Assembly: GCA_003484395.1 (NCBI GenBank)
Contig: DNCV01000052.1
Coordinates: 1 to 16,644, forward strand
DNA: 16,644 nt
Reading direction: 5' to 3'
From: Dehalococcoidia bacterium
GTDB lineage: Bacteria > Chloroflexota > Dehalococcoidia > GIF9 > UBA5629
This document shows, one piece after another, positions 1-6,706 of this stretch; the first letter of the stretch is position 1; every line of letters starts with the position of its first letter. The notes below the pieces were generated by a model, which saw only the letters and a list, made by a program, of their open reading frames with translations, had not been told where the DNA came from and did no database searches. Position numbers and translations under genes: made by a program.

Positions 1-2
1 TC

Positions 3-230
3 ACCGATGCCAAGTTCAAAACCTTTGGCTGCGGTGCGGCGATTGCCACCAGCTCCATGGTTACCGAGATGGTGAAGGGAAAGACAATTGAAGAGGCTCT
101 GAAAATCTCCAATAAAGCGGTGGCCGAAGCGCTCGGTGGTTTACCCAAGATAAAGATGCATTGTTCTGTGCTGGCCGAAGAGGCGCTGCAATCGGCTATC
201 GAGGATTATCTCAAGAAGAAACAAGAATGA
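3..230 (+). CDS. iscU: Iron-sulfur cluster assembly scaffold IscU/NifU N-terminal family, 3' part only
   Basis: The window opens inside this gene; 75 codons remain before the TGA at 228-230. The visible part matches the C-terminal half of IscU-type scaffolds, which assemble Fe-S clusters on three Cys with sulfur from a cysteine desulfurase and pass them to apo-proteins in the cytosol. Seen: the FGCGAAIATSSM segment, whose Cys corresponds to the third cluster ligand of the family, and the family's C-terminal HCSVLAEEAL helix. The first two ligand Cys lie upstream of the window. The protein ends soon after the last helix (KKKQE), so no NifU C-terminal domain is fused. A desulfurase gene may lie upstream, but this cannot be seen. 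The iscU symbol rests on family resemblance; nifU-type naming is equally possible. Confidence 0.9.
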   Translation, partial: TDAKFKTFGCGAAIATSSMVTEMVKGKTIEEALKISNKAVAEALGGLPKIKMHCSVLAEEALQSAIEDYLKKKQE

Positions 231-312
231 GAGCGCTTCTTACATTAACTCGCAGAACGATGTCACCTTGTTACTATGACGGTAACCTCAGAAATGAACT
301 GTACGCGCCCCC

Positions 313-341
313 TTGCGAAATAAGGTGGAGAATGATACGAT
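313..341 (+). promoter_or_regulatory. Possible sigma-70 promoter for the RAM/AsnC gene
   Basis: TTGCGA (313-318) and TACGAT (336-341) are 17 bases apart, about 35 bases upstream of the start codon at 375. Both hexamers deviate from consensus. It would give the gene a transcript separate from iscU, which ends at 230. Weak prediction. Confidence 0.35.
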
Positions 342-374
342 ACTCTATACAATGCTTTAGGAGGGAGCTTTACT

Positions 375-620
375 ATGGCCAAAGCATATATTCTTATTGA
401 AACTGAAGTAGGAAAGACCAGAGAGGCATATAACACTCTTACCGCAAAGAAGGTCAAGGCAATCAAATCGATTGACGTCGTAACCGGTCCCTATGATATT
501 GTGGTTGTTGTTGAACATGATGATATCAATAGCATCGGCACACTGGTTACAAAGGAAATCCACCTTGTACCCGGCATTGCACGAACTGTTACGTGTCTCG
601 GTGTGCGCCTGACACAATAA
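375..620 (+). CDS. Stand-alone Lrp/AsnC effector-binding (RAM) domain protein
   Basis: 81 aa. The whole protein corresponds to the C-terminal alpha-beta ligand-binding domain (RAM, AsnC_trans_reg) of Lrp/AsnC regulators; the N-terminal helix-turn-helix is absent. Seen: an opening beta strand (AYILIETEVGK), a helix, the VTGPYDIVVVVE strand typical of the fold, a second helix (SIGTLVTKEIHLVPG) and a last strand (RTVTCLGVRL). Full Lrp proteins are about 150 aa, so this is a domain-only protein and not a truncated ORF: it has a strong ribosome-binding site (AGGAGG around 359-364, about ten bases before the ATG). Such proteins form oligomers that bind amino acids or other small molecules and may modulate full-length Lrp proteins. 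The ligand is unknown. The HIT gene follows after 11 bases. Confidence 0.85.
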   Translation: MAKAYILIETEVGKTREAYNTLTAKKVKAIKSIDVVTGPYDIVVVVEHDDINSIGTLVTKEIHLVPGIARTVTCLGVRLTQ

Positions 621-631
621 CGTAAAGCCTT

Positions 632-973
632 ATGGATTGCGTTTTCTGTAAAATCGTTGACGGGCGGATCCCTTCAGAGAAGCTCTTTGAAGATGCTGAT
701 TTTATTGCATTTCGCGATATCCACCCGCAGTCACCTGTGCATGTGCTCATTGTCCCCAAATTTCATATCACATCGCTTGCCCATCTGAAACCGGAACATG
801 AGACATTAATGGGTCGTCTCATCATGCTGGCAACGAAGATAGCACAGTCCGAGGGGCTGGCCGTGAGAGGATATCGTCTGGTGACAAATTGCGGAGCGGA
901 GGGAGGACAAGTGGTACCGCATCTTCATTTTCATCTGATCGGCGGCAAGCAGATGGACGATAAGATGGGATAA
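632..973 (+). CDS. HIT-family (HINT-like) nucleotide hydrolase
   Basis: 113 aa, the usual length of HINT-type proteins. These cytosolic homodimers hydrolyse phosphoramidate or related bonds on nucleoside monophosphates. Seen: the N-terminal CVFC pair (Cys3, Cys6) found in the zinc-binding branch, the DIHPQSPVHVLIVPK strand region, and the C-terminal histidine triad HLHFHLI with His97, His99 and His101; the middle-to-last His supply the nucleophile and phosphate contacts in the family. The start ATG at 632 gives the standard family N-terminus (MDCVFCKIVDGRIPSE). No strong Shine-Dalgarno sequence precedes it, so it may be expressed by coupling to the RAM-domain gene 11 bases upstream. Its stop lies two bases from the stop of the convergent ispH gene. 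The physiological substrate is not known. Confidence 0.93.
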   Translation: MDCVFCKIVDGRIPSEKLFEDADFIAFRDIHPQSPVHVLIVPKFHITSLAHLKPEHETLMGRLIMLATKIAQSEGLAVRGYRLVTNCGAEGGQVVPHLHFHLIGGKQMDDKMG

Positions 974-975
974 AT

Positions 976-1833
976 CTATACGTCTTTTGTTTGAGAGACC
1001 AATTTCTGCACAACCTCTTCAATCGCTTCATCAGGTGTCGATGCACCGGCAGTAATACCTATCTGCCGTTTACCTGAAAGCCAATTCGCCTCTATCTCAT
1101 CTGCCGTTTCAATCAGATGAGTCTCCGTCATTGATGAACAGACATCAGCCAGCCGCTGCGTATTGGCGCTATTCCTGCCGCCGACAACAATCATTAAATC
1201 GGATTTTCGCGCCAGATTAAATGCCGCTGTTTGACGTTTTTGTGTTTCGTCGCAAAGCGTATTAATGACTTTTACTTCACGTACATCTGAAAGTACTTTT
1301 CGACGAAGATCGCGGGTGAAATCAGTAAATTGTGTTTTGCTTTGGGTTGTTTGAGACAAAATCCCCACCCGATCGGACGGCCCATATACGCCAATATCGT
1401 TATTCCCGAGCGTTGCGATCGCTTTAGTTCCTGCCCAACCAACGAGAGCTTTCACTTCGGGATGCGTCTCCTCTCCGAAAATAATAACATTGAAGCCGCT
1501 CTCCGCAAGCCCTTTTGCCGCGATTTGTGCACTTCTGACATTAGGACAGGTAGTATCGATAACATCCACATGAAGGCTGTTAATTTTCTCCAGCACCTCA
1601 GGAGAAGCGCCATGGGAAGGAATGGCTAGTGTGCCACCTTTGAAGTCATCCAAATTATGAATTGATTTCACTCCCATTGCCGCCAGCCTGGCAACAACAA
1701 GCCTGTTATGAACGATCGGACCGAGCGTTGTGATGCCTTGTTGTCTTCGTGCAGCATTTTCAATTAACTTAATGGCACGTCGCACGCCAAAGCAAAAACC
1801 CAGTTCCTGTGCTTTTTCAATTACCACGTCCAA
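976..1833 (-). CDS. ispH: 4-hydroxy-3-methylbut-2-enyl diphosphate reductase (IspH/LytB)
   Basis: 285 aa. It catalyses the last step of the MEP isoprenoid pathway, reducing HMBPP to IPP and DMAPP with a [4Fe-4S] cluster in the cytosol. Seen: the three cluster Cys in their family contexts, GFCFGVRRA (Cys14), DTTCPNV (Cys96) and NTLCDETQKRQ (Cys194); VHN (His42) and SHG (His74) matching substrate-binding His; ETHPEV with His124 and the catalytic Glu126; and the C-terminal ITAGASTPDEAIEEV. Length fits the short bacterial form without an extra domain. The longest frame starts with TTG at 1833, about nine bases after AGG; a GTG at 1827 is an alternative, and no ATG fits. It lies 22 bases downstream of feoB on the same strand, so it is probably the last gene of the fur-feoA-feoB operon, an appropriate place for an iron-sulfur enzyme. 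Confidence 0.96.
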   Translation of the reverse strand: MDVVIEKAQELGFCFGVRRAIKLIENAARRQQGITTLGPIVHNRLVVARLAAMGVKSIHNLDDFKGGTLAIPSHGASPEVLEKINSLHVDVIDTTCPNVRSAQIAAKGLAESGFNVIIFGEETHPEVKALVGWAGTKAIATLGNNDIGVYGPSDRVGILSQTTQSKTQFTDFTRDLRRKVLSDVREVKVINTLCDETQKRQTAAFNLARKSDLMIVVGGRNSANTQRLADVCSSMTETHLIETADEIEANWLSGKRQIGITAGASTPDEAIEEVVQKLVSQTKDV

Positions 1834-1855
1834 GCTTTTTTACCTGCTCTGTTAT

Positions 1856-3574
1856 TTACAATATCATATTGAGAATCCCGCCAACAATCAAAGCAGCGAC
1901 GATCATAATAGCAGAGGATTTCAACATAGCTTGTACGCCCAGTTCCCTGCCGAGTATGACAAACGTCGCCACGCAGGGAAAGGACATTGCCAGCACTGTG
2001 CTGCTGATAACAAGCTGCTTGGCCGTCAAAGATAGAGGGACGAGCATACCCATAGCGACATCTTTGCGGAGAATACCAACGAGAATCGCAGTAATGCTGT
2101 CATCGGGTAACCCGAGAATGCCACCTACTACGGGTGCAGTAAAGCGTGCAATATGGTCGAATATACCAAGCACATACAGAATATTAACCACAAAAACGGA
2201 CGCAAGAACAATAGGTAAAGCTTCAATAAAGAATCCGGAAAGCCTTAACCATAATTTTTCACCGATAACACGCAGTGAAGGCAATCGATACGGCGGAATT
2301 TCCAGCAGCAATTCGGGGCTATATCCTTTCATAATCCGGTTCAGAATGAAACCGATAATAATCCAGGTGGCAAACAGGCTGCCGTACACGATTGCAACAT
2401 AGCCCATACCATAATGGCCAACGAGTCCTATAATCATTGCCTGCAGCGCTGCACAGGGGACAGCAACAGAAATAAGTGTAGCAGCAATGAATCGCTGACG
2501 TTTACTTTCCAGTATCCTTGTTGCCATTATGGCAGGCACATTACAGCCGAAACCGAGGATAACCGGAATAATGGCATAGCCGTGCAATCCCAGACGATGC
2601 ATCATCGAATCCATTAAAATAGCCAAGCGCGGCAAATATCCGCTATCCTCGAGCAATCCCAAGGCAAAATAAAAAGCGACTATATAGGGCAGCACAGCTC
2701 CAATCGGAATGTACAACCCTGTACTCAATAAACCGAACGATTGCAGATAATCGACCTGCCCGTCAATAAGTTGCCCGACCAGTATATCGTGAAAAAAACC
2801 TGATGACCCCATAATTGCACTGAGCTTCATGAGCGCAGGCGTCCAGAGCACATCGAAAAGAGGGTCCGTAACATATGATATGATGCTTTCGCCGATAAGT
2901 CTGATAAGCCAGAATGTTGCGGCAAGGACAACTGCGGCAACCAGCAAGCCACCAAGCGGATGATGGCTGAAATCGCCGAGCGTCTCTCTCCATGTATGAT
3001 GACGGTGCTTTAATGTCTGTACTTTACTTACAATAGTACCGATCTGCTGCCAACGATCATTTTTATCATCTTCAACCGGCGGAACTGGAGGAACTGGCTT
3101 TACCTCTTGCAAATGTTCGATTAGTTGTTTAATTCCTTCTCCAGTGGTACCTATAGTTGGAATAACAGGAACTCCAAGTAGCCCGGCGAGCTCTTCAGCA
3201 TTAATCTCGATGCCACGATGACGCGCATCATCCCACATATTCAGAGCAACAATAAGAGGTAAGCCGCGTTTGATAAGCTGTAATGTCAAATTTAGATTTC
3301 TCTCAAGATTGGTGGCATCAATGACATTGACGATGATAGCGTTAGCATCATCCAGCATCTTAACCGCTACCGCTTCGGCTTCATTCGTCGGATCAAGTCC
3401 GTATATTCCGGGGACATCGATGATCTCAATGCGTTGATCTTTTAGTTTAACAAAACCCCTTGTATAGCCAACCGTCGTACCCGAATAGTTCGAAGACATA
3501 ATATAAGTACCGGTAAGACGTGAAAAAAGAGCACTCTTACCGACATTCGGATTCCCCACAAGAAGGATTTTCAT
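1856..3574 (-). CDS. feoB: Ferrous iron transport protein FeoB
   Basis: 572 aa membrane GTPase that imports Fe2+ across the inner membrane. Seen: an N-terminal G domain with G1 GNPNVGKS (7-14), switch Thr residues near 33-34, G3 DVPG (53-56) and G4 NMWD (112-115); a linker with a Pro-rich stretch (159-168); then a multi-helix membrane domain from about residue 207 to the end. Gate-type motifs are GFGCNVPA (341-348) and, near the C-terminus, SFPCVAT. The first gate region continues to VAVPCAALQAM where many FeoB proteins have a conserved SC-ARLPV segment, so this is a divergent or compact subfamily; it is also shorter than the roughly 770-aa E. coli protein. The ATG overlaps the feoA stop by one base (TAATG), which implies translational coupling. 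ispH follows after 22 bases. Confidence 0.95.
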   Translation of the reverse strand: MKILLVGNPNVGKSALFSRLTGTYIMSSNYSGTTVGYTRGFVKLKDQRIEIIDVPGIYGLDPTNEAEAVAVKMLDDANAIIVNVIDATNLERNLNLTLQLIKRGLPLIVALNMWDDARHRGIEINAEELAGLLGVPVIPTIGTTGEGIKQLIEHLQEVKPVPPVPPVEDDKNDRWQQIGTIVSKVQTLKHRHHTWRETLGDFSHHPLGGLLVAAVVLAATFWLIRLIGESIISYVTDPLFDVLWTPALMKLSAIMGSSGFFHDILVGQLIDGQVDYLQSFGLLSTGLYIPIGAVLPYIVAFYFALGLLEDSGYLPRLAILMDSMMHRLGLHGYAIIPVILGFGCNVPAIMATRILESKRQRFIAATLISVAVPCAALQAMIIGLVGHYGMGYVAIVYGSLFATWIIIGFILNRIMKGYSPELLLEIPPYRLPSLRVIGEKLWLRLSGFFIEALPIVLASVFVVNILYVLGIFDHIARFTAPVVGGILGLPDDSITAILVGILRKDVAMGMLVPLSLTAKQLVISSTVLAMSFPCVATFVILGRELGVQAMLKSSAIMIVAALIVGGILNMIL

Positions 3575-3849
3575 TACCCTTCAACCTTCTCTATGCGAAA
3601 TGATGTCGCATCTACTTCGAGCAGAATGGCACTGGCCATTCCATAGCCGAGCGCCACCTGGGCACGGTCTACGAGAATAGTTACCGGTCCGTGAAACATC
3701 ATGGCACTCTGTTTGGTAATTGTTTTTCCCTGTCTGATTCCCATATCCTCAAGCCGCTTTGCCAGAACATTGCCGCCTTGTATCTGAACAACAGTACCAC
3801 TCTGCCCCTCGGGCAGTTGTGCCAGCGTCATCTGCTTTTTTTTCATCAT
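3574..3849 (-). CDS. feoA: FeoA-type SH3-like protein
   Basis: 91 aa if started at the ATG at 3849. A small cytosolic beta-barrel protein that partners FeoB in ferrous iron uptake. Seen: LAQLPEGQSGTVVQIQGG, the LAKRLEDMGIRQG core common to FeoA domains, and the closing strands DRAQVALGYGMASAILLEV. A longer frame exists upstream to 3876, but AGGAGG ends seven bases before the ATG at 3849, and a second ATG follows directly at 3846; either Met is possible, the longer frame is not favoured. The start overlaps the fur stop (ATGATGA), and the stop overlaps the feoB ATG by one base, so fur, feoA and feoB are coupled. The protein matches a single FeoA domain with no fused regulator. Confidence 0.93.
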   Translation of the reverse strand: MMKKKQMTLAQLPEGQSGTVVQIQGGNVLAKRLEDMGIRQGKTITKQSAMMFHGPVTILVDRAQVALGYGMASAILLEVDATSFRIEKVEG

Positions 3850-4292
3850 AGACCGGCCTCCTGCATCTTCCCACACTCAAAGCATAGACCTGTCAACTCG
3901 ATCTCTACACCTGTGATCTGAAAACCATATCGCTCACTCACTATCTTCTTTGACTTCGGAAGCAGTGGCCATGAGAGTTCAATGATTTTCCCGCACCGTG
4001 TACATTGAAAATGTTGATGATCCGCTGTCTGTTTCTTTTCATAGTGGTGATGATCTTGGCTAAAGTGTCGCTCCTCCACAATACCGAGCTTCTTGAAGAG
4101 TTGCAAATTACGATACACGGTCGAAAGGCTAATGGTACTATTCTCTTCCCGTGCTTTTCGATATATTTCATCGGCATCAAAATGGCCTGGGCTCGCATGG
4201 ATGAGATCGAGCAACAATTTTCGATTTGCAGTAACACGCTGCTGCGTGTGGACTAAAATTTTCTTACTATCATAGTATTGCTTCACAGACAT
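3846..4292 (-). CDS. fur: Fur-family metal-responsive repressor
   Basis: 148 aa. A cytosolic dimer that binds DNA when loaded with Fe2+ (or another metal) and represses uptake genes. Seen: a winged helix with recognition region STISLSTVYRNLQLF (52-66), a metal-binding segment DHHHYE (80-85) followed by DHQHFQC, and two structural CxxC pairs, CTRC (97-100) and CFEC (137-140), matching the zinc site of the family. The open frame continues upstream to a GTG at 4304, but GGAGG lies inside that extension, five bases before the ATG at 4292, which sets the start. The gene heads feoA-feoB-ispH and overlaps feoA. That context argues for an iron sensor rather than Zur or PerR; the sequence alone does not exclude a different metal. 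A palindrome over the promoter suggests autoregulation. Confidence 0.93.
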   Translation of the reverse strand: MSVKQYYDSKKILVHTQQRVTANRKLLLDLIHASPGHFDADEIYRKAREENSTISLSTVYRNLQLFKKLGIVEERHFSQDHHHYEKKQTADHQHFQCTRCGKIIELSWPLLPKSKKIVSERYGFQITGVEIELTGLCFECGKMQEAGL

Positions 4293-4296
4293 CTGT

Positions 4297-4302
4297 CCCT
4301 CC
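4297..4302 (-). promoter_or_regulatory. Ribosome-binding site that sets the fur start
   Basis: On the minus strand GGAGG precedes the ATG at 4292 by about five bases and follows the alternative GTG at 4304, so the GTG start is disfavoured. Confidence 0.75.
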
Positions 4303-4319
4303 ACCTTTTACATGCGCTA

Positions 4320-4348
4320 ATAATAATGCAAATGCAAATTATTTGCAA
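4320..4348 (-). promoter_or_regulatory. Promoter of the fur-feoAB-ispH operon
   Basis: On the minus strand TTGCAA (4348-4343) and TATTAT (4325-4320) are separated by exactly 17 bases. This gives a predicted transcription start near 4312-4314 and a short leader of about 20 bases that carries the fur ribosome-binding site. The -35 hexamer lies inside the 7-1-7 palindrome at 4333-4347. Confidence 0.7.
4333..4347. promoter_or_regulatory. Putative Fur box (perfect 7-1-7 palindrome)
   Basis: TGCAAAT-T-ATTTGCA is a perfect 7-1-7 inverted repeat. It has the layout of the Fur/PerR/Zur family site (TGATAATnATTATCA for Fur) and shares the outer TG/CA and inner AAT/ATT. A further TGCAAA at 4327-4332 adds an overlapping half site. 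It covers the -35 and spacer of the fur promoter, where a bound repressor would block RNA polymerase. The regulator is inferred from position; binding is not shown. Confidence 0.65.
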
Positions 4349-4420
4349 AAATACATTCCAATTATGACTTTACCTCATATCATAGCCGGGTTTCTGATAA
4401 AGAGGAGCATTGAAATAATC

Positions 4421-4436
4421 TTTACAGTGCTGTAAA
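4421..4436. repeat. Short palindrome between fur promoter and terminator
   Basis: TTTACAG-TG-CTGTAAA, arms of seven bases with a two-base centre. It lies in the 232-base gap between fur and the enoyl-CoA hydratase gene. It could be an operator or a weak hairpin; I do not recognise the site. Confidence 0.4.
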
Positions 4437-4451
4437 TTCAGATTACGCTGA

Positions 4452-4492
4452 AAAGAGGAGAGCTTTGCCTGCTAGGCAAAGCTCTCCTCTTT
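4452..4492. terminator. Strong hairpin, likely terminator of the enoyl-CoA hydratase gene
   Basis: Perfect 19-base arms (AAAGAGGAGAGCTTTGCCT and its complement at 4474-4492) flank a three-base loop. It begins about 30 bases downstream of the hydratase stop on the minus strand. The A/T ends give a short U run in either direction (four on the minus strand), so it may work both ways; on the minus strand it also insulates the fur promoter from read-through. Confidence 0.8.
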
Positions 4493-4524
4493 CGTTATTT
4501 ATATAGCTATATCGTTTGCTAATG

Positions 4525-5295
4525 CTATTTTGCTTTGAATTCAGGCTTCCGTTTCTCTACAAATGCTGTTGTGCCCTCGGTAAAATCCTCAGTGTGGGTG
4601 ATATAATCGATCATATCACGTTCTATCTCCAGTCCGCGCTGCAGAGGCTCGCCGAGGCCAAGCATCATAGCCTTCTTTGCAGCACGAACAGCAAGCGGTC
4701 CCGCCTTTAAGAGAGCTTCCGCCGTCTCCATTGACGTTTTCATCAAATCTGCAAGGGAAACAACTTTGCTGACCAAACCTATGCGATAAGCCTCTTTCGC
4801 ATCTATCTTTTTCCCTGTTAAAATCATCTCTGCTGCTAATGCTACCGGGATAGCGCGAGGAAGACGCTGTGTGCCGCCCCACCCGGGTATTAATCCCAGT
4901 GTAACTTCCGGTAATCCGAAAACCGCATTCTCCGAGGCAATTTTAATATCGCATCCGAGAGCCAGTTCCAGACCGCCGCCGAGAGCAAGGCCATTAACTG
5001 CTGCTATCACCGGCTTCCACAGATTTAATCCGCGATAAAGGCTGGGCGGATCCACCCAGGGCTGATCTTTCGTTAATTTTATCGCAGGAAGCATGGTCTT
5101 GATATCTGCGCCTGCACAAAACGCCCTATCGCCCGCACCGGTAACAATGCCCACCCAGAGATTATCGTCATCTTTAAAATCGATAAGCGCATCGCTCAAC
5201 TCTTTGTATGTCTCCGAATTCATTGCATTAAATGCTTCCGGTCTATTAATAGTAAATGTAGCAACTCTGCCCTCTTTCTTGTAAATAAGCGCCAT
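4525..5295 (-). CDS. Enoyl-CoA hydratase/isomerase (crotonase) family protein
   Basis: 256 aa, typical crotonase length. It probably hydrates a trans-2-enoyl-CoA in the cytosol. Seen: the oxyanion-hole segment DRAFCAGADIK (56-66) and NGLALGGGLELALGCD (101-116), with Glu110, followed by FGLPEVTLGLIPGWGGTQRL with Glu130. The 20-residue spacing of these two Glu equals that of the catalytic pair Glu144/Glu164 of rat mitochondrial hydratase, so hydratase activity is likely and a pure isomerase or decarboxylase less so. The C-terminal helix with FVEKRKPEFK is typical. The open frame runs on upstream, but that part is antisense to the divergent CNNM gene; GAGGAGG six bases before the ATG at 5295 fixes the start. 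No other beta-oxidation gene is adjacent, so the natural acyl-CoA is unknown. Confidence 0.93.
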   Translation of the reverse strand: MALIYKKEGRVATFTINRPEAFNAMNSETYKELSDALIDFKDDDNLWVGIVTGAGDRAFCAGADIKTMLPAIKLTKDQPWVDPPSLYRGLNLWKPVIAAVNGLALGGGLELALGCDIKIASENAVFGLPEVTLGLIPGWGGTQRLPRAIPVALAAEMILTGKKIDAKEAYRIGLVSKVVSLADLMKTSMETAEALLKAGPLAVRAAKKAMMLGLGEPLQRGLEIERDMIDYITHTEDFTEGTTAFVEKRKPEFKAK

Positions 5296-5330
5296 ATTTC
5301 GCCTCCTCGTTATAATTGGTAAACGTCCGC

Positions 5331-5360
5331 ATTCTAACAAACAGCAAACTACCGTTTCAA
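5331..5360 (-). promoter_or_regulatory. Likely promoter of the enoyl-CoA hydratase gene
   Basis: On the minus strand TTGAAA (5360-5355) and TAGAAT (5336-5331) are 18 bases apart, giving a start near 5324 and a leader of about 30 bases that includes the strong ribosome-binding site. Confidence 0.5.
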
Positions 5361-5383
5361 CACAGAGTAAATACCTTGCATTC

Positions 5384-5412
5384 TTGGAGTACAAAGGCTT
5401 TTGCCTTATAAT
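5384..5412 (+). promoter_or_regulatory. Likely promoter of the CNNM gene cluster
   Basis: TTGGAG (5384-5389) and a consensus TATAAT (5407-5412) are 17 bases apart. The predicted start near 5419 leaves a leader of only about 12 bases before the ATG at 5432, so initiation may be nearly leaderless; AAGGGA at 5415-5420 is far from the ATG and could be only partly transcribed. Confidence 0.65.
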
Positions 5413-5431
5413 ATAAGGGATTCCGAGTGTT

Positions 5432-6706
5432 ATGAGTGACAGTAATCTTTTATATTTAACGCTTTTCATCGTTTTTGTGATGCTTTCTGCAATATTCTCA
5501 GCTGCAGAAACAAGTATGACATCCCTTCCCAAGCTCCGAATAAAGCATCTATTGAGCATAGGAGCCAAAGGAGCAGAAAGGATTGAGAAGGTGATGACGC
5601 CCCGGGGAAGGTTTCTCTCCGCTATACTGTTCATGAACGATCTTCTTAACACTGCAGCGGCAGCTATGGCTACTGTCATTGCAGTGAATCTATTCGGTGA
5701 TGCTATAGGCGCACTTATCGCCACCATTGGCGCAACAATAATCATTCTTATTATTGCTGATGTTATCCCCAAAACATACGCCGAACATAATTCGGAAAAA
5801 GTGGCTCTTTTTTTGGCAGGGCTCATCCAGCTTGTAATCTGGGTATACTATCCATTCGTTTGGCTTCTTCATGCTATCGGACGCGGGGTAACCCATCTGA
5901 TCGCAAGCGGAGATATAAAACAAACACTCGTCGATGAGGAGGAGATGCATACCGCCATCAATGTCGGCGAAGCTGAAGGTGTCTGGGAAGAAGATGAAGC
6001 AGAAATGCTTCATAATGCGTTTGAATTTGTCGATCGCCCGGTGAAAGAGGTGATGACGCCGCGAACTGATGTTACCTGGATCGAGAAGGGTATTACGGTG
6101 CGCGAATTTCTTGAAATCTTCCGCAACAACCGCTATTCGCATTTCCCCGCTTACGAAGGCACAACTGATAATGTTGTCGGCGTGCTCAGTATCAAGGACA
6201 TATTGCTCGCCCAATCAACGGAAGGACTCACGGAAGATAAAACCATCGACGCCCTCATCAAGCCGGCATTTTTTGTTCCAGCCACCAAGCATCTCGGCGA
6301 GCTTCTCAGCGAAATGAAGGAGAGCAACAACAGCATAGCTATCATCGTTGATGAATACGGCGGCGTGGCCGGCATTATTACGCAACGCCAGATGACCGAG
6401 GAGATCGTCGGAAGCCTCGGCGATAAGTTGGCAGACGAGGACGCGGATATCGTAACCATCAATGCCAACACATTTGAAATCGACAGCGGAATACGAATTG
6501 AAGACGCCAATGAGGAACTGGGGCTTGAGCTGCCACCGGGCGGTTACGAAACGATAGCCGGCTTTGTCATGGCACACCTGGGACGCATCCCGAAACAGGG
6601 CGAACAGCTTCGGTACAAAAACCTGACATTTTATATCCTTGAGATGCGCGGCCTTAAAATAGAGAAAATCCGTATAACGAAGGAACATGGAACGACTACG
6701 GCTTAA
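5432..6706 (+). CDS. CNNM/CorC (HlyC) family membrane protein with CBS pair
   Basis: 424 aa. Domains in order: a DUF21/CNNM membrane domain (about 1-190), a CBS pair (about 205-330) and a C-terminal CorC_HlyC domain (about 338-415). Seen in the membrane part: a first helix (about 6-25) running into FSAAETSM, a second region with NDLLNTAAAAMAT (69-81), a hydrophobic helix ending in ADVIPKTYAE (109-118), and a fourth segment (about 124-148). The CBS region opens with EVMTPRTDV, the family hallmark. CNNM proteins are linked to Mg2+ (and sometimes Co2+) transport or sensing, with ATP-Mg binding at the CBS pair. The ion is not shown here. Older database names such as hemolysin are misleading. The 3' end overlaps the next gene by 20 bases, so it likely leads an operon. 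Confidence 0.93.
   Translation: MSDSNLLYLTLFIVFVMLSAIFSAAETSMTSLPKLRIKHLLSIGAKGAERIEKVMTPRGRFLSAILFMNDLLNTAAAAMATVIAVNLFGDAIGALIATIGATIIILIIADVIPKTYAEHNSEKVALFLAGLIQLVIWVYYPFVWLLHAIGRGVTHLIASGDIKQTLVDEEEMHTAINVGEAEGVWEEDEAEMLHNAFEFVDRPVKEVMTPRTDVTWIEKGITVREFLEIFRNNRYSHFPAYEGTTDNVVGVLSIKDILLAQSTEGLTEDKTIDALIKPAFFVPATKHLGELLSEMKESNNSIAIIVDEYGGVAGIITQRQMTEEIVGSLGDKLADEDADIVTINANTFEIDSGIRIEDANEELGLELPPGGYETIAGFVMAHLGRIPKQGEQLRYKNLTFYILEMRGLKIEKIRITKEHGTTTA

Noticed and set aside
5296..5826. N-terminal extension of the enoyl-CoA hydratase frame
   Set aside because: The extra residues are antisense to the CNNM gene and cross its promoter; the crotonase fold and a strong ribosome-binding site begin at 5295.
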